A stretch of 36,081 nt of DNA from CBDUEV01 sp965366365 (GCA_965366365.1 CBDUEV010000027.1:1-36081), one strand, 5' to 3'; positions 23,070 through 30,816 are shown, counted from the stretch's first letter. Notes: a model not told the origin generated them from the sequence alone. A program made the numbers and translations.

Positions 23070-24403
23070 GAGGCGGCCGCACCGGCGAGGGTCTTGGCGA
23101 TGTGGGGATCGTCATCCGGATCGACCGCCCGGAGGTCGAGCACGACCGAACCCGACTCGCGTCGCGCCAGTATCGGAGGGCTGGCAGTGAGCAACAGGTT
23201 CCAGATGTGATCGGCGGAACCGTCGAGCGTGGCCGTCGGTGTCGGGATCTCGAGCCCGGGGACAGACCCGGCCCCCAGGAGGGAGGCGCCCGGCCCGATG
23301 GTGCCCTGCAAACCGCTGATCTCCAAGATCGCGGCGAGACGGTCGGCGAGGACAGCTTCGGGTCGGGTTGCCATCTCCCAAAACGGAATGGAGGCTCCTG
23401 CGCCGTTCAGATACAGGTCCAGGGTGGCGGACAGCGCTGCCATGGTTGCCCCGTCCGCCCGCACGGCGCGGGCGATGGGATGGCGTTTCATCTTCTCGAT
23501 CAAGTCGGCCCTGCCCACGACGATGCCGGCTTGAGGCCCGCCCAGCAGCTTGTCTCCAGAAAACAGCACGAGATCGGTGCCGCCGGCCACTTCCTGGCGA
23601 ACGCCGGGTTCACCGGCCAGCCAGGCCGGGGGCGGCCCGGTCAGCCAAGGGATGTCGGCGTCCAGCAGTCCGCTTCCGATGTCGTAGGCGAAGGGCACTC
23701 CCGACTTGGCGGCGAGGTCCACCAGGTCGGGGCTGGGCGTGTCCTCCGCAAACCCAACCACCCGGTAGTTCGAAGGGTGAACCTTCAGGATGAGGGCCGC
23801 CTCGCCGGCCACCGCGGCGTAGTCGGATAGGCGAGTGCGGTTGGTGGTGCCGATCTCCACTAGGCGCGCGCCCGACGCCGCCATGAGCTCTGGGAGCCGG
23901 TACGAGCCCCCGATCTCGATGAGCTCGCCCCGCGAAACCGGCACTACCCCCGACGGAGCCAACGCCGTCAGGGCGAGGAGCAGAGCGGCCGCGTTGTTGT
24001 TGACCACGAAGGCGTCTTCGGCGCCTACCAGGGCGGTGAGCTGCCAGGCCAGGAATCGGCCCCGTCCTCCTCGCTGCCGGCTGTGCAGGTCGTACTCGAG
24101 GTTTCCGTAGCCTGCCGCGGCCTCGTGGGCGGCCTGGAGGGCATCGGGGTGGAGTGGCGCCCGTCCCAGGTTGGTGTGCAGCAGAACACCGGTGGCGTTG
24201 ACGATCCGCCGGTGCTGGGCGAGTTCGAGCCTGGCGACGACCTCGCGGATCGCCGCCGACGGATCGGTATCGCCGCCCGAGAGAATGGTGGCCCGCACTT
24301 CTTCGAGGACCCCCCGGACCAGGTGCGTGACGAGCTGGGCCGGAAGGTTCGTGTCGAGTTCTCGCACAACGGCGTCGACGGAAGGCAGGTCACGCAGAGA
24401 CAT
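23060..24403 (-). CDS. selA: L-seryl-tRNA(Sec) selenium transferase
   Basis: 447 residues, normal for SelA. The enzyme uses PLP to turn seryl-tRNA(Sec) into selenocysteyl-tRNA with selenophosphate. Family motifs are NATGVLLHTNLGRAPL (69-84), NLEYDLHSRQRGGRG (101-115), VNNNAAALLLAL and the PLP lysine Lys285 in FSGDKLLGGPQAG. The ATG at 24403 is well placed, followed by the N-terminal RDLPSVDAVVRE typical of SelA. It precedes selB and is transcribed away from the IclR gene, sharing a 101-bp gap that holds an inverted repeat. Confidence 0.96.
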   Translation of the reverse strand: MSLRDLPSVDAVVRELDTNLPAQLVTHLVRGVLEEVRATILSGGDTDPSAAIREVVARLELAQHRRIVNATGVLLHTNLGRAPLHPDALQAAHEAAAGYGNLEYDLHSRQRGGRGRFLAWQLTALVGAEDAFVVNNNAAALLLALTALAPSGVVPVSRGELIEIGGSYRLPELMAASGARLVEIGTTNRTRLSDYAAVAGEAALILKVHPSNYRVVGFAEDTPSPDLVDLAAKSGVPFAYDIGSGLLDADIPWLTGPPPAWLAGEPGVRQEVAGGTDLVLFSGDKLLGGPQAGIVVGRADLIEKMKRHPIARAVRADGATMAALSATLDLYLNGAGASIPFWEMATRPEAVLADRLAAILEISGLQGTIGPGASLLGAGSVPGLEIPTPTATLDGSADHIWNLLLTASPPILARRESGSVVLDLRAVDPDDDPHIAKTLAGAAASWR

Positions 24404-24433
24404 TGGGATACCTTACCCAGGCGGGTGTGGTTG

Positions 24434-24452
24434 GGAACGAGCGTGGCGTTCC
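24434..24452. promoter_or_regulatory. Inverted repeat in the selA-iclR intergenic region
   Basis: GGAACG (24434-24439) and CGTTCC (24447-24452) form an inverted repeat with a 7-base spacer, partly extended by TGGT/ACCA flanks. A further GGAACC occurs at 24460-24465. The position between divergent genes and the GGAAC/GTTCC type arms suit an IclR-family operator. Inference only. Confidence 0.35.
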
Positions 24453-24471
24453 ACCATTCGGAACCGTGCTG

Positions 24472-24477
24472 TATCGT
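24472..24477 (+). promoter_or_regulatory. -10-like box of the IclR gene
   Basis: TATCGT lies 27 bases before the ATG at 24505 and 19 bases after the inverted repeat, so a repressor there could block it. Confidence 0.3.
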
Positions 24478-24504
24478 GACCGATGCCCGGCCAACAGGAG
24501 TCCC

Positions 24505-25257
24505 ATGTCGAGGGTGCAATCCATCCAGCGAGCCTTCGCAATTCTCCGCCAGTTGGCGTCCCAGGAGATGGGGATCACCGAGATGGCGGGTGCTGTCGGC
24601 CTGCCCAAGAGCACTGTTGCCCGTCTGCTCAAGACACTCGAGCTGGAGGGCGCCGTCGAGCGGGTCGGGAGCGAGGGTCGATACCGAATCGGTCCGGCGG
24701 TCACCGGGCTGGCCGGGGACGCATCTCGGTCGGTCGACCTGGTCGGCCGGGTCCGGCCCCAACTCAGCCTGCTGGTGCGGGAGATCGGTGAGGATGCCGG
24801 GTTCTCGGTGCCCGATGGCCACCGGGTGCTGTACGTCGTTCAGGTCGATTCGGACAACGCCGTGCAGGTGAGGGACTGGACCGACGAGGCCATCCCGATG
24901 CATGCCGTCCCTTCCGGCCTGGTGATTCTGGCCCACTGGCCGCCCGAGGCGCTCGACCGCTTCCTGGCGGGCCGCCTCGTGGCTTTCACGGATTCGACGG
25001 TGACGGAACCCGGCGCGGTGCGGGACCGGTTGCAGGAGATCCGACGCAGCGGGTATGCGTGGGTGTTCGAGGAATTTGCAGAGGGGATCAATTCGGTGGC
25101 GGCGGCGATTCTGGACGGGCGTGGTCGGCCGGTTGGCGCCATCCATGTCCACGGACCGGCCTATCGGTTTCCCGGCGATCGGAATCCGGGCGAAATCGCC
25201 GCTCTCGTCGCCGAGAAGGCAAACATCCTGTCAGGGCAGCTCGGGACTCTCGATTGA
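24505..25257 (+). CDS. IclR-family transcriptional regulator
   Basis: 250 residues from the ATG at 24505, which has a CAGGAG ribosome site. The N-terminal winged helix-turn-helix is VQSIQRAFAILRQLA, then GITEMAGAVGLPKSTVARLLKTLE split over about 20-45. The C-terminal IclR effector domain includes LVREIGEDAGFSVPDGHRVLYV, IPMHAVPSGLVILAHWP, IRRSGYAWVFEEFAEGINSVAAAI and RPVGAIHVHGP. Such proteins bind small organic acids or aromatics and act as repressors or activators. Divergence from selA and an inverted repeat between them suggest it may control selAB or itself; this is inference, because IclR proteins are not known regulators of selenium genes. Confidence 0.93.
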   Translation: MSRVQSIQRAFAILRQLASQEMGITEMAGAVGLPKSTVARLLKTLELEGAVERVGSEGRYRIGPAVTGLAGDASRSVDLVGRVRPQLSLLVREIGEDAGFSVPDGHRVLYVVQVDSDNAVQVRDWTDEAIPMHAVPSGLVILAHWPPEALDRFLAGRLVAFTDSTVTEPGAVRDRLQEIRRSGYAWVFEEFAEGINSVAAAILDGRGRPVGAIHVHGPAYRFPGDRNPGEIAALVAEKANILSGQLGTLD

Positions 25258-25306
25258 GCCTGGTGGGTGTGGAGTCAGGGAATCCAGGAGAGAAGCGCTG
25301 CGTCGG

Positions 25307-26029
25307 TCACGTCTCGCTGCCGGGAGGCTCGGGGTTGGAGAGCACCTCAACGGGCTGTTCGAGGAACGTCAGGTTGGGGACCTCGATGTGGCGGTCTGTC
25401 TCCGTCTCCAGCTTCACCGACGACAATCCCAGTTCGGCGATCACACCCGAATACCCGTCGGTGGAGATGGTTTGGCCGACCCGGAACCGGTCGGAAACAT
25501 GGCGACCCGCCGCCACCTGACGGGCCAGGGGAACCGAGCCGAGGCCCATGGCGAGGGCGGTCGCCAGGGCGAGGGCGGCGACGATGGCGGTGATGACGAT
25601 GATGAGCAGGTCCGTGGAGACGCCGAGCTGCTCGAGCGCAATGATGGATCCGGCGGCGACGATGGCCACCCGAACCAGGCGCGCCACCCGCTGAGCGACC
25701 ACAGCCGACCAGGCCCGTAGGGCCCGGACCGTGATCGCCGAGACGATTCGGGCGAGCAGGACGGACAGTGCCACGATGATGCCGGCCAGGAGAAGCCCCG
25801 GAAGAGACTTGACCACGCTCACGACCAGGGTGTCGGTGGTGGAGGGGTTGAGGGCCACTGCGATCGATGCCAAACCGGCGAGAACGGCGGTCAAGACCAC
25901 GAATCCGGTGACGCTCCGTTTCCATGTGGGGCCGAGGAGGTCGCCGCCCTTCTTGGCGATGTACCAGCGAATGGTGAAACCCACGAGCAGCACGCCGAGG
26001 GCGATCAAGACGGCGACGAGGTACTTCAT
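25307..26029 (-). CDS. MscS-family mechanosensitive ion channel
   Basis: 240 residues from the ATG at 26029. It has several hydrophobic helices: MKYLVAVLIALGVLLVGFTI, SVTGFVVLTAVLAGLASIAVAL, SLPGLLLAGIIVALSVLLARIV and SIIALEQLGVSTDLLIIVITAIVAALALA, the last leading into GLGSVPLARQVAAGRHV, which resembles the pore-lining TM3. The beta domain (FRVGQTISTDGYSGVIAELGLSSVKLETETDRHIEVPN, about 180-217) is typical of MscS. The usual C-terminal alpha/beta cage is missing, so it is a short form. Its start overlaps the anti-sigma stop by four bases, tying it to the sigma operon. Confidence 0.88.
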   Translation of the reverse strand: MKYLVAVLIALGVLLVGFTIRWYIAKKGGDLLGPTWKRSVTGFVVLTAVLAGLASIAVALNPSTTDTLVVSVVKSLPGLLLAGIIVALSVLLARIVSAITVRALRAWSAVVAQRVARLVRVAIVAAGSIIALEQLGVSTDLLIIVITAIVAALALATALAMGLGSVPLARQVAAGRHVSDRFRVGQTISTDGYSGVIAELGLSSVKLETETDRHIEVPNLTFLEQPVEVLSNPEPPGSET

Positions 26030-26295
26030 GCGTCCACTTTCGCTACGTACACGGCAACCGCTCGGCCATAGCGGCTGCCCACGTCGATCAAGGCCTCGGC
26101 CATGTTGCGACCGAATGATTCGAGTCGGACCGCTCGCATGATCTGCTCGGTCACCTGAGTGGTGTCCTCCGACCAGGCCTCCTCCATGCGGGTCTGGCAC
26201 CACTCGCAGCTCTCGACATGGTCGACCAGATCGTCGGAGTCGCCGGCCATGAAGGCCTGGAAGTCCTCATCCGAGACGTGACAGCTCATCTCCAC
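26026..26295 (-). CDS. Zinc-finger anti-sigma factor
   Basis: 89 residues. The ZAS signature Hx3Cx2C is visible as HVESCEWC (His26, Cys30, Cys33), preceded by CHVSDEDFQAFMAGD in which Cys5/His6 could supply the fourth ligand. No membrane helix follows, so it is probably a soluble, possibly redox-sensitive anti-sigma factor like RsrA or ChrR-type proteins. It overlaps the upstream sigma gene by 10 bases and the downstream MscS gene by four. Its C-terminal half (about 40-89) has a helical look without a recognised motif. Confidence 0.8.
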   Translation of the reverse strand: MEMSCHVSDEDFQAFMAGDSDDLVDHVESCEWCQTRMEEAWSEDTTQVTEQIMRAVRLESFGRNMAEALIDVGSRYGRAVAVYVAKVDA

Positions 26296-26819
26296 TCCCT
26301 CATCTCCTCACTGATTTTCTTCCTGGCACGATGGATTCTCGTTCGCACGGTGTTGAGCGGGATGTCCAGGGTCGTCGCGATGTCCTCGTAAGGCATCCCG
26401 CTCTCCTCGCGCAGCGCATAAGGCTCACGCAATTCCTTGGGGAGACGCTGCACCGCCGCTCGCCAGGATTGCTCCATCGCCGCCTCGACCGCGGTCGATT
26501 CGGTTGCCTGGGTGGCATCGGCCTCGGGAACGACCTCGACCGGGATATCGCGACCCCGTTGGAGGTGGTTGAGCGCCAGGTTGGTGGCGATCCGATAGAC
26601 CCAGGATCGGAATTGGGCATCGCCACGAAAGCCGGGCAGGCTCCGCCAGGCGCGAAAGAGCGCTTCTTGGGCGATGTCTTCGGCAGTGGCCCGGTTCCGA
26701 ACCATGCGCATGGCGGTGGAGACGATGAAAGCCTGATGCCTCTGGACGAGTACCTCAAACGCCTGGAGGTTCCCGGTTTGGGCGGCGCGCACGAGTTCCT
26801 GATCCGACCGTTCGTCCAC
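26286..26819 (-). CDS. ECF sigma-70 family RNA polymerase sigma factor
   Basis: 177 residues from a GTG start. Region 2 is seen in GNLQAFEVLVQRHQAFIV, TAEDIAQEALFRAWRSLP and FRSWVYRIATNLALNHLQ. Region 4 contains LPKELREPYALREESG followed by the helix-turn-helix MPYEDIATTLDIPLNTVRTRIHRARKKI. The arrangement resembles SigE/SigW-type ECF factors paired with ZAS anti-sigma proteins. The GTG at 26819 gives the expected N-terminus. Three genes overlap in order: sigma, anti-sigma, MscS. Its promoter is probably in the 267-base gap shared with the LapA-like gene. Confidence 0.93.
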   Translation of the reverse strand: MDERSDQELVRAAQTGNLQAFEVLVQRHQAFIVSTAMRMVRNRATAEDIAQEALFRAWRSLPGFRGDAQFRSWVYRIATNLALNHLQRGRDIPVEVVPEADATQATESTAVEAAMEQSWRAAVQRLPKELREPYALREESGMPYEDIATTLDIPLNTVRTRIHRARKKISEEMREWR

Positions 26820-26939
26820 CTGTTTGTCACCCTCAAGACCTGATACAGCACTCTGTTAGGACACAGATTGGCAGAAAAGGTTCCCGCTTTCCGGCACAAC
26901 TGCTCAGCGGGGCGGATCGGAACGGCTGAGCACGCCCCA

Positions 26940-26969
26940 GACGAGGGAGGTGGCGACGAGGGAGGTGGC
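26940..26969. repeat. Two-copy 15-bp tandem repeat
   Basis: GACGAGGGAGGTGGC occurs twice back to back at 26940-26954 and 26955-26969, inside the otherwise unassigned gap 26820-27086. That gap otherwise holds the divergent promoter region of the sigma factor and LapA-like genes; I see no gene in it. Confidence 0.6.
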
Positions 26970-27086
26970 ATGGTTACCGACCCGGTGATGGGCGGTTCGT
27001 CCACGGCGGTTTCTGCCCGTTTCGAGAACTTCCGCACGGCGGCCGGGTCCAAAACTCGAGTACATCTTGAAGAAAGCAGGTCAACC

Positions 27087-27530
27087 ATGGCCAAGGAAGA
27101 CAAAGACATCGTGCGAACGGAGACCAAGAAGGCCCGAACCGAGAAGGCCAGAGTCGGGAAGACGCGGACCCAGAAGACGCGACCCGAGAAGGTGTACAAG
27201 GGCACCGGGCTGTACTGGGGCTTCCTGGCGGTGCTGGTGACCCTCGTGGCGCTGGTCATTCTGGCGGCCCAGAACACCGATCCGGTGCAGTTCAGCTTCC
27301 TGTCGTGGGAACTTCGCTACCCGCTCGTGGCGATCATCCTGGCCACCATCGGAGCAACGGTGGTGCTCGACGAGGCTGTCGGTTTCGTGTGGAGGAAGCG
27401 CCGTCGTCGCGTCCTGGCCGAGCGCACCGAGCTGCGTGATCTACGAGCTCGCGCGGCCCGCCCCGCCGCCGAACCGGCGCCGAGTTCCGTCGCCGCTGAG
27501 GCCGACGCGGAATCGGAATCTCTGCTCTGA
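27087..27530 (+). CDS. LapA-domain (DUF1049) membrane protein
   Basis: 147 residues from the ATG at 27087. A Lys/Arg/Glu/Thr-rich N-terminus (about 1-38) precedes a membrane helix (41-61) ending in AAQNTDPVQFSFLSWEL, the LapA-family hallmark AQN(T)xxVxFxFL. A second helix (78-98) and a basic cluster (WRKRRRRVL) follow, then a cytoplasmic Ala/Glu tail. The frame is open upstream but the preceding sequence is not family-like, and GCAGG lies upstream of this ATG. LapA-like proteins help assemble envelope or lipopolysaccharide structures in other bacteria; the role here is unknown. Confidence 0.82.
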   Translation: MAKEDKDIVRTETKKARTEKARVGKTRTQKTRPEKVYKGTGLYWGFLAVLVTLVALVILAAQNTDPVQFSFLSWELRYPLVAIILATIGATVVLDEAVGFVWRKRRRRVLAERTELRDLRARAARPAAEPAPSSVAAEADAESESLL

Positions 27531-27679
27531 CGTCGTGGGAGCCTCGGGCACTCGCCCGGGGCTCCGCCGTTGCGCGGGAAGGGCGATCCGCCTCCCGCGG
27601 CCACACGAGGCTGGCGGGGTCGAGGGAGCGATCGGAGCGCCGCCACGCTCCTCCCCGGAGTGCTGATCCCCGCGCCAGG

Positions 27680-27685
27680 TATCCT
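27680..27685 (+). promoter_or_regulatory. -10-like box before fxsA
   Basis: TATCCT lies 7 bases before the GTG at 27693. It may start the long FxsA-to-M23 operon as a leaderless mRNA. Confidence 0.4.
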
Positions 27686-27692
27686 GGGCCGG

Positions 27693-28061
27693 GTGCGCTA
27701 CCTGGTCCCCGCCCTCTTCGTTCTCGTGCCAGCCGCCGAACTGGCGGTCATTCTCGTGGTCGAGAACCGCATCGGATGGCCGGCCTCCATCGCGGTGATC
27801 GTCGGCACCGGGCTCCTGGGCGCCTTTTTGGTGCGGCGGCAGGGTTCCTCGGCATATGCCGCCGTTCGGACGACTCTCGAATCAGGGGTGTTCCCTGGCA
27901 AGGAGATGGCTCACGCGGCGCTCGTCCTCGTGGGAGGCGCCTTTCTGCTCACGCCGGGTTTTCTGACGGACGCGGCCGGGTTCTCCTTGATGGTGCCGGC
28001 CGTGCGGGAGGTGGTGCGGCTGCGGGCGGCCTCGCTGGCCCGCCAAGGGGCCAGGTGGTGA
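27693..28061 (+). CDS. fxsA: FxsA family membrane protein
   Basis: 122 residues from a GTG start. FxsA is a small inner-membrane protein, named for suppressing F-plasmid exclusion of phage T7 in Escherichia coli; its cellular function is not known. The family pattern is present: LVPALFVLVPAAELAVILVV, then IGWPASIAVIVGTGLLGAFLVRRQG, then FPGKEMAHAALVLVGGAFLLTPGFLTDAAGFSLMVP, which contains the hallmark GALLLTPGFLTD-like block. Its stop overlaps the GTG of the Nudix gene by four bases (GTGA). Genes downstream are all coupled, so this is probably the first gene of an operon. Confidence 0.92.
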   Translation: MRYLVPALFVLVPAAELAVILVVENRIGWPASIAVIVGTGLLGAFLVRRQGSSAYAAVRTTLESGVFPGKEMAHAALVLVGGAFLLTPGFLTDAAGFSLMVPAVREVVRLRAASLARQGARW

Positions 28062-28717
28062 GCTTTCGCCATGCAGCCACGCTGTGTCTGGTGCGGCCCG
28101 CCGACTCCGGCCTCGAGGTGCTGCTCGGAAAACGAGGCGCGGCGGCCAGGTTCGTCGCCGGAGCCCACGTTTTCCCCGGCGGAGTAGTCGATGAGATCGA
28201 TGGAGCGCCCGTTGCGGTCCAGGCGGGTGGCGGACGCCGTGACCCGTGGAAGATGGCCGCCATTCGCGAGACCTACGAGGAGGTGGGAATCTTGGTGGGG
28301 GCCGCCCATCATCCCGAGGTTCTCGGAGTCGAGCAGCACTTCTATGAAGACCTGACAGGGGCGGGAGCAGTGGTCGATCTCGATGCGCTCAGCTACCTGT
28401 CCACGTGGGTGACTCCGGCCGGCTTGCCCTTTCGCTATGACACCCGTTTCTTCCTGGCGGTGTGCGACCAGGAGCCCCACGTCGACGGGCACGAGGTCGT
28501 CGACGCATCCTGGATCAGTCCCGACTCGGCGCTCGACCGGATGCGGCGTGGGGAGTGGGCGCTGGTCTCTCCGACCGTGGCCCACCTCGACTTTCTCACC
28601 CAGTTCGCGGACGTCGATGCGCTGCTGGCCGGCCTCCGGCTCGGTCGCCATCTCGAGCGGATCGACCAGCAGGCCGTCGAAGGCCGCCGCCCCGCCGGTA
28701 TGAGGCAGGAGCCTTGA
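28058..28717 (+). CDS. Nudix hydrolase (NUDT19-like)
   Basis: 219 residues from the GTG overlapping the fxsA stop. The Nudix box is split by an insertion: HVFPGGVVDEID lies upstream of WKMAAIRETYEEVGILVG, which has the REXXEE core that holds Mg2+. The wide spacing and the downstream LSYLSTWVTPAGLPFRYDTRFFLA segment match NUDT7/NUDT19-like proteins, several of which cleave CoA or acyl-CoA. That substrate is inferred. The stop overlaps the next start by four bases (TTGA). Confidence 0.88.
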   Translation: MSFRHAATLCLVRPADSGLEVLLGKRGAAARFVAGAHVFPGGVVDEIDGAPVAVQAGGGRRDPWKMAAIRETYEEVGILVGAAHHPEVLGVEQHFYEDLTGAGAVVDLDALSYLSTWVTPAGLPFRYDTRFFLAVCDQEPHVDGHEVVDASWISPDSALDRMRRGEWALVSPTVAHLDFLTQFADVDALLAGLRLGRHLERIDQQAVEGRRPAGMRQEP

Positions 28718-29505
28718 AGGTCCGCAAGGTGTTGGCGCCCAACCCGGGCCTCTACACGGGGCCCGGTACCAATACCTGGGTTATCTCGTCAGAGGGCGAG
28801 GCGGTGGTCATCGACCCTGGCCCTGTCGAATCCTCGCATCGGGAGGCGATCGAGGCCGAGCTCGCCGACCTCTCGGTTCGGTTCGTGATGGTGACCCACA
28901 CCCACCCTGATCACGCCCCGTTGGCCAACCCTCTCGCCCGTGGGTTGGGCGTCCCCGCGGTGGGATTCAGCCCTGGGCCGGAGTTCGCCCCCGACATCGT
29001 GGTGGAGGATGGGGATGTGCTCGCTGTCGGCGGATCGGATCTCAGGGTGCTGTTCACCCCCGGTCACTCCGACGATCATGTCTGTTTTCTCGCCGAGCGA
29101 TTCCTGTTCACCGGCGACCACATCATGGGCGGCTCCACCGTCATGATCTCCGACCTCAGCCGGTACCTCGAGTCGCTGGCCCGGCTCAAGGACGTGGCGA
29201 TCGACCGAATGTACCCGGGACACGGTCCGGAGATCGACGACCCCGAGGGTGTGATCGACCACTACATCGATCATCGGCTGGAACGGGAGCAGCAGGTGGT
29301 GGCGGCGCTCCAGGCAGGAGCCGGCTCGGTGGGCGCCGTGGTCGAGGCGGTGTATGCCGATGTGGCTGCGGAGCTGCACCCTCTGGCGGCTTTCTCGGTG
29401 GCCGCTCACCTTCGCAAGCTTGCGCAAGAGGGGATGATCACCTTTCATGAAGACGATGCGGAACTGTTGTGGCACACGCTGGTGACGCTCATCGGTCGCT
29501 CCTGA
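28714..29505 (+). CDS. Metallo-beta-lactamase-fold hydrolase (LACTB2-like)
   Basis: 263 residues if it begins with TTG at 28714, which overlaps the Nudix stop and follows a CAGGAG ribosome site. The MBL motif is THTHPDHA (His62, His64, Asp66, His67), with further ligands at His118 (TPGHSDDH) and Asp135 (FTGDHIMGG), and YPGHGPEI near residue 170. The C-terminal segment (VEAVYADVAAELHPLAAFSVAAHLRKLAQEGMI) is a winged-helix-like tail characteristic of LACTB2/beta-lactamase-like proteins; human LACTB2 is a ribonuclease. The natural substrate here is unknown. Translational coupling to Nudix suggests a shared role. Confidence 0.88.
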   Translation: MKVRKVLAPNPGLYTGPGTNTWVISSEGEAVVIDPGPVESSHREAIEAELADLSVRFVMVTHTHPDHAPLANPLARGLGVPAVGFSPGPEFAPDIVVEDGDVLAVGGSDLRVLFTPGHSDDHVCFLAERFLFTGDHIMGGSTVMISDLSRYLESLARLKDVAIDRMYPGHGPEIDDPEGVIDHYIDHRLEREQQVVAALQAGAGSVGAVVEAVYADVAAELHPLAAFSVAAHLRKLAQEGMITFHEDDAELLWHTLVTLIGRS

Positions 29506-30587
29506 CCCGCGCATCCCTCGCCGTCGTGGCGCTGGTGATGCTGCTGGCGAGTGGGGCAGCTCCGGCCGTTGCCGATATCAGCCCAGAGGAACTCGAGGAA
29601 GCCAAAGAGGCGCTTCTGGCCGTGCGCGTCGAGGTCCAGGAGTTGACCGACCGGTTCGAGGAGGCGGTGGGCGCCAAGGAGCGTCTCGATGCCACCGTGC
29701 TCGGTTACACGGCTCAGGCGGAAGAACTTCGTCGCCAGCAGGACACCACCCGCGCTCAGGTGCAGGACCGCGCCGCCAGCCTCTACATCCAGGCGACGAC
29801 CTCCCGCATGAACATCCTCACCGTTTCGGGCTCGCTGGCCGAGATCGGCACCGGGATCTCCTACCTGGAAGGCGTCACAGAGTCCGACCAAGCGCTGGTG
29901 CGCGACCTCGAGACGCTCGAAGCTGACCTCGCTCGCAGCTTGGAGAGTCTCGCCGAGGCGGTCGCCGAACAAGAGGTGGTGGTGGCAGAGCTGGATGCTC
30001 TCGGCACTCAACTCTCCGCCCGGTTGGACGCAGTCCAGGCCGAATACAACGAGGTGTTTGAGCAGTTCCAGAAGGAGGAGGCCGCCCGCAGGGCCGCCGA
30101 AGAAGCGCGCCGGAGGGCGGAGGAGGCGGCACGGCGCGCCTCCAACCCGTCGACGGGCGGGTCGGCGGCGCCGGTGGTGACCAGTGGCCGCACGTGTCCG
30201 GTGGCCGGGTTCGTGACGTTCTCGGACACGTGGGGGGCGAGCCGGTCAGGCGGCAGAAGCCACCAGGGTGTCGACATGATGGCGGCCAGGGGCACGGCAC
30301 TGGTGGCCGTCGAGAGCGGCACGATTCGACGGATGGGAAACGGCGGCCTCGGCGGCATCACCATCTGGTTGCGGGGTGCCTCGGGCGACGAGTTCTACTA
30401 CGCCCATCTGGATAGCTGGGCGGCGGGTATCAGCGAGGGTCAATCGGTTTCGGTGGGCCAGGCGATCGGCACTGTCGGCACCACCGGCAACGCCCCCTCC
30501 ACTGTCCCGCACCTCCACTGGGAATTCCACCCGGGTGGCGGCTCGGCTGTCAACCCCACCCCTCTGGCCCGTTCGCTCTGCGGCTAG
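29469..30587 (+). CDS. Coiled-coil M23 (LytM/NlpD-like) peptidase
   Basis: 372 residues from GTG 29469, though CTG 29502 or GTG 29526 could be the real start; the first choice overlaps the MBL gene by 37 bases. A signal peptide (about 14-36) ends near ADISPEE. Long coiled-coil helices follow (about 38-215), ending in the Arg/Ala/Glu-rich EEAARRAAEEARRRAEEAA. The M23 domain (about 235-372) has HQGVDMMAARGTALVAV, YYAHLD and HLHWEFHP, so the HxxxD and HxH zinc ligands are intact. The layout matches NlpD/EnvC or RipA-like cell-wall hydrolases and activators used in division. Catalytic residues suggest true endopeptidase activity. Confidence 0.9.
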   Translation: MAHAGDAHRSLLTRASLAVVALVMLLASGAAPAVADISPEELEEAKEALLAVRVEVQELTDRFEEAVGAKERLDATVLGYTAQAEELRRQQDTTRAQVQDRAASLYIQATTSRMNILTVSGSLAEIGTGISYLEGVTESDQALVRDLETLEADLARSLESLAEAVAEQEVVVAELDALGTQLSARLDAVQAEYNEVFEQFQKEEAARRAAEEARRRAEEAARRASNPSTGGSAAPVVTSGRTCPVAGFVTFSDTWGASRSGGRSHQGVDMMAARGTALVAVESGTIRRMGNGGLGGITIWLRGASGDEFYYAHLDSWAAGISEGQSVSVGQAIGTVGTTGNAPSTVPHLHWEFHPGGGSAVNPTPLARSLCG

Positions 30588-30687
30588 GGCGGACTAGTTC
30601 GTTCAAGCCGGGGAGAAGGGCACCCAAGTTTTCGGGCGTGTCCTCCGATACTCCTCTGTATGAACGTGCCAAGGTAGGGATCCGGCT

Positions 30688-30757
30688 GGGAGGCCGGCCC
30701 TCGATCTGAAACGGGTGTTTCAGACCACAAGACAGAGTTCCCTCCTCCTCCGGGAAC
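30688..30757. other. Cluster of small stem-loops between convergent genes
   Basis: The 229-base gap 30588-30816 contains several short perfect hairpins. They are CGGC/GCCG near 30688-30702, CTGAAAC/GTTTCAG at 30706-30723 with loop GGGT, and GTTCCC/GGGAAC at 30737-30757. A longer terminator hairpin follows at 30764-30797. No reading frame of interest is present. The density could mark a small RNA or an attenuator-like 3' region, but I recognise no known RNA family. Confidence 0.35.
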
Positions 30758-30763
30758 AGCTGA

Positions 30764-30797
30764 GACGGGAGTCGATCCGCAGGGATCGGCTCCCGTC
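30764..30797. terminator. Bidirectional terminator between the M23 and mrp genes
   Basis: A 15-bp stem (GACGGGAGTCGATCC with GGATCGGCTCCCGTC, one T-G pair) closes a GCAG loop. It lies in the gap between two convergent genes, where it can end transcripts from both sides. The plus-strand side is followed by GTTCGTC, a weak T-tract. Confidence 0.7.
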
Positions 30798-30816
30798 GTT
30801 CGTCGAGGGGGCCTTT

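Noticed and set aside
24404..24504. selC (tRNA-Sec) next to selA
   Set aside because: No long acceptor or extra-arm structure can be drawn in the gap; tRNA-Sec is expected elsewhere.
30588..30816. Cyclic di-AMP (ydaO) riboswitch near the cell-wall peptidase gene
   Set aside because: Such riboswitches precede cell-wall hydrolase genes, but this region is downstream of the M23 gene and the sequence lacks the conserved ydaO segments.
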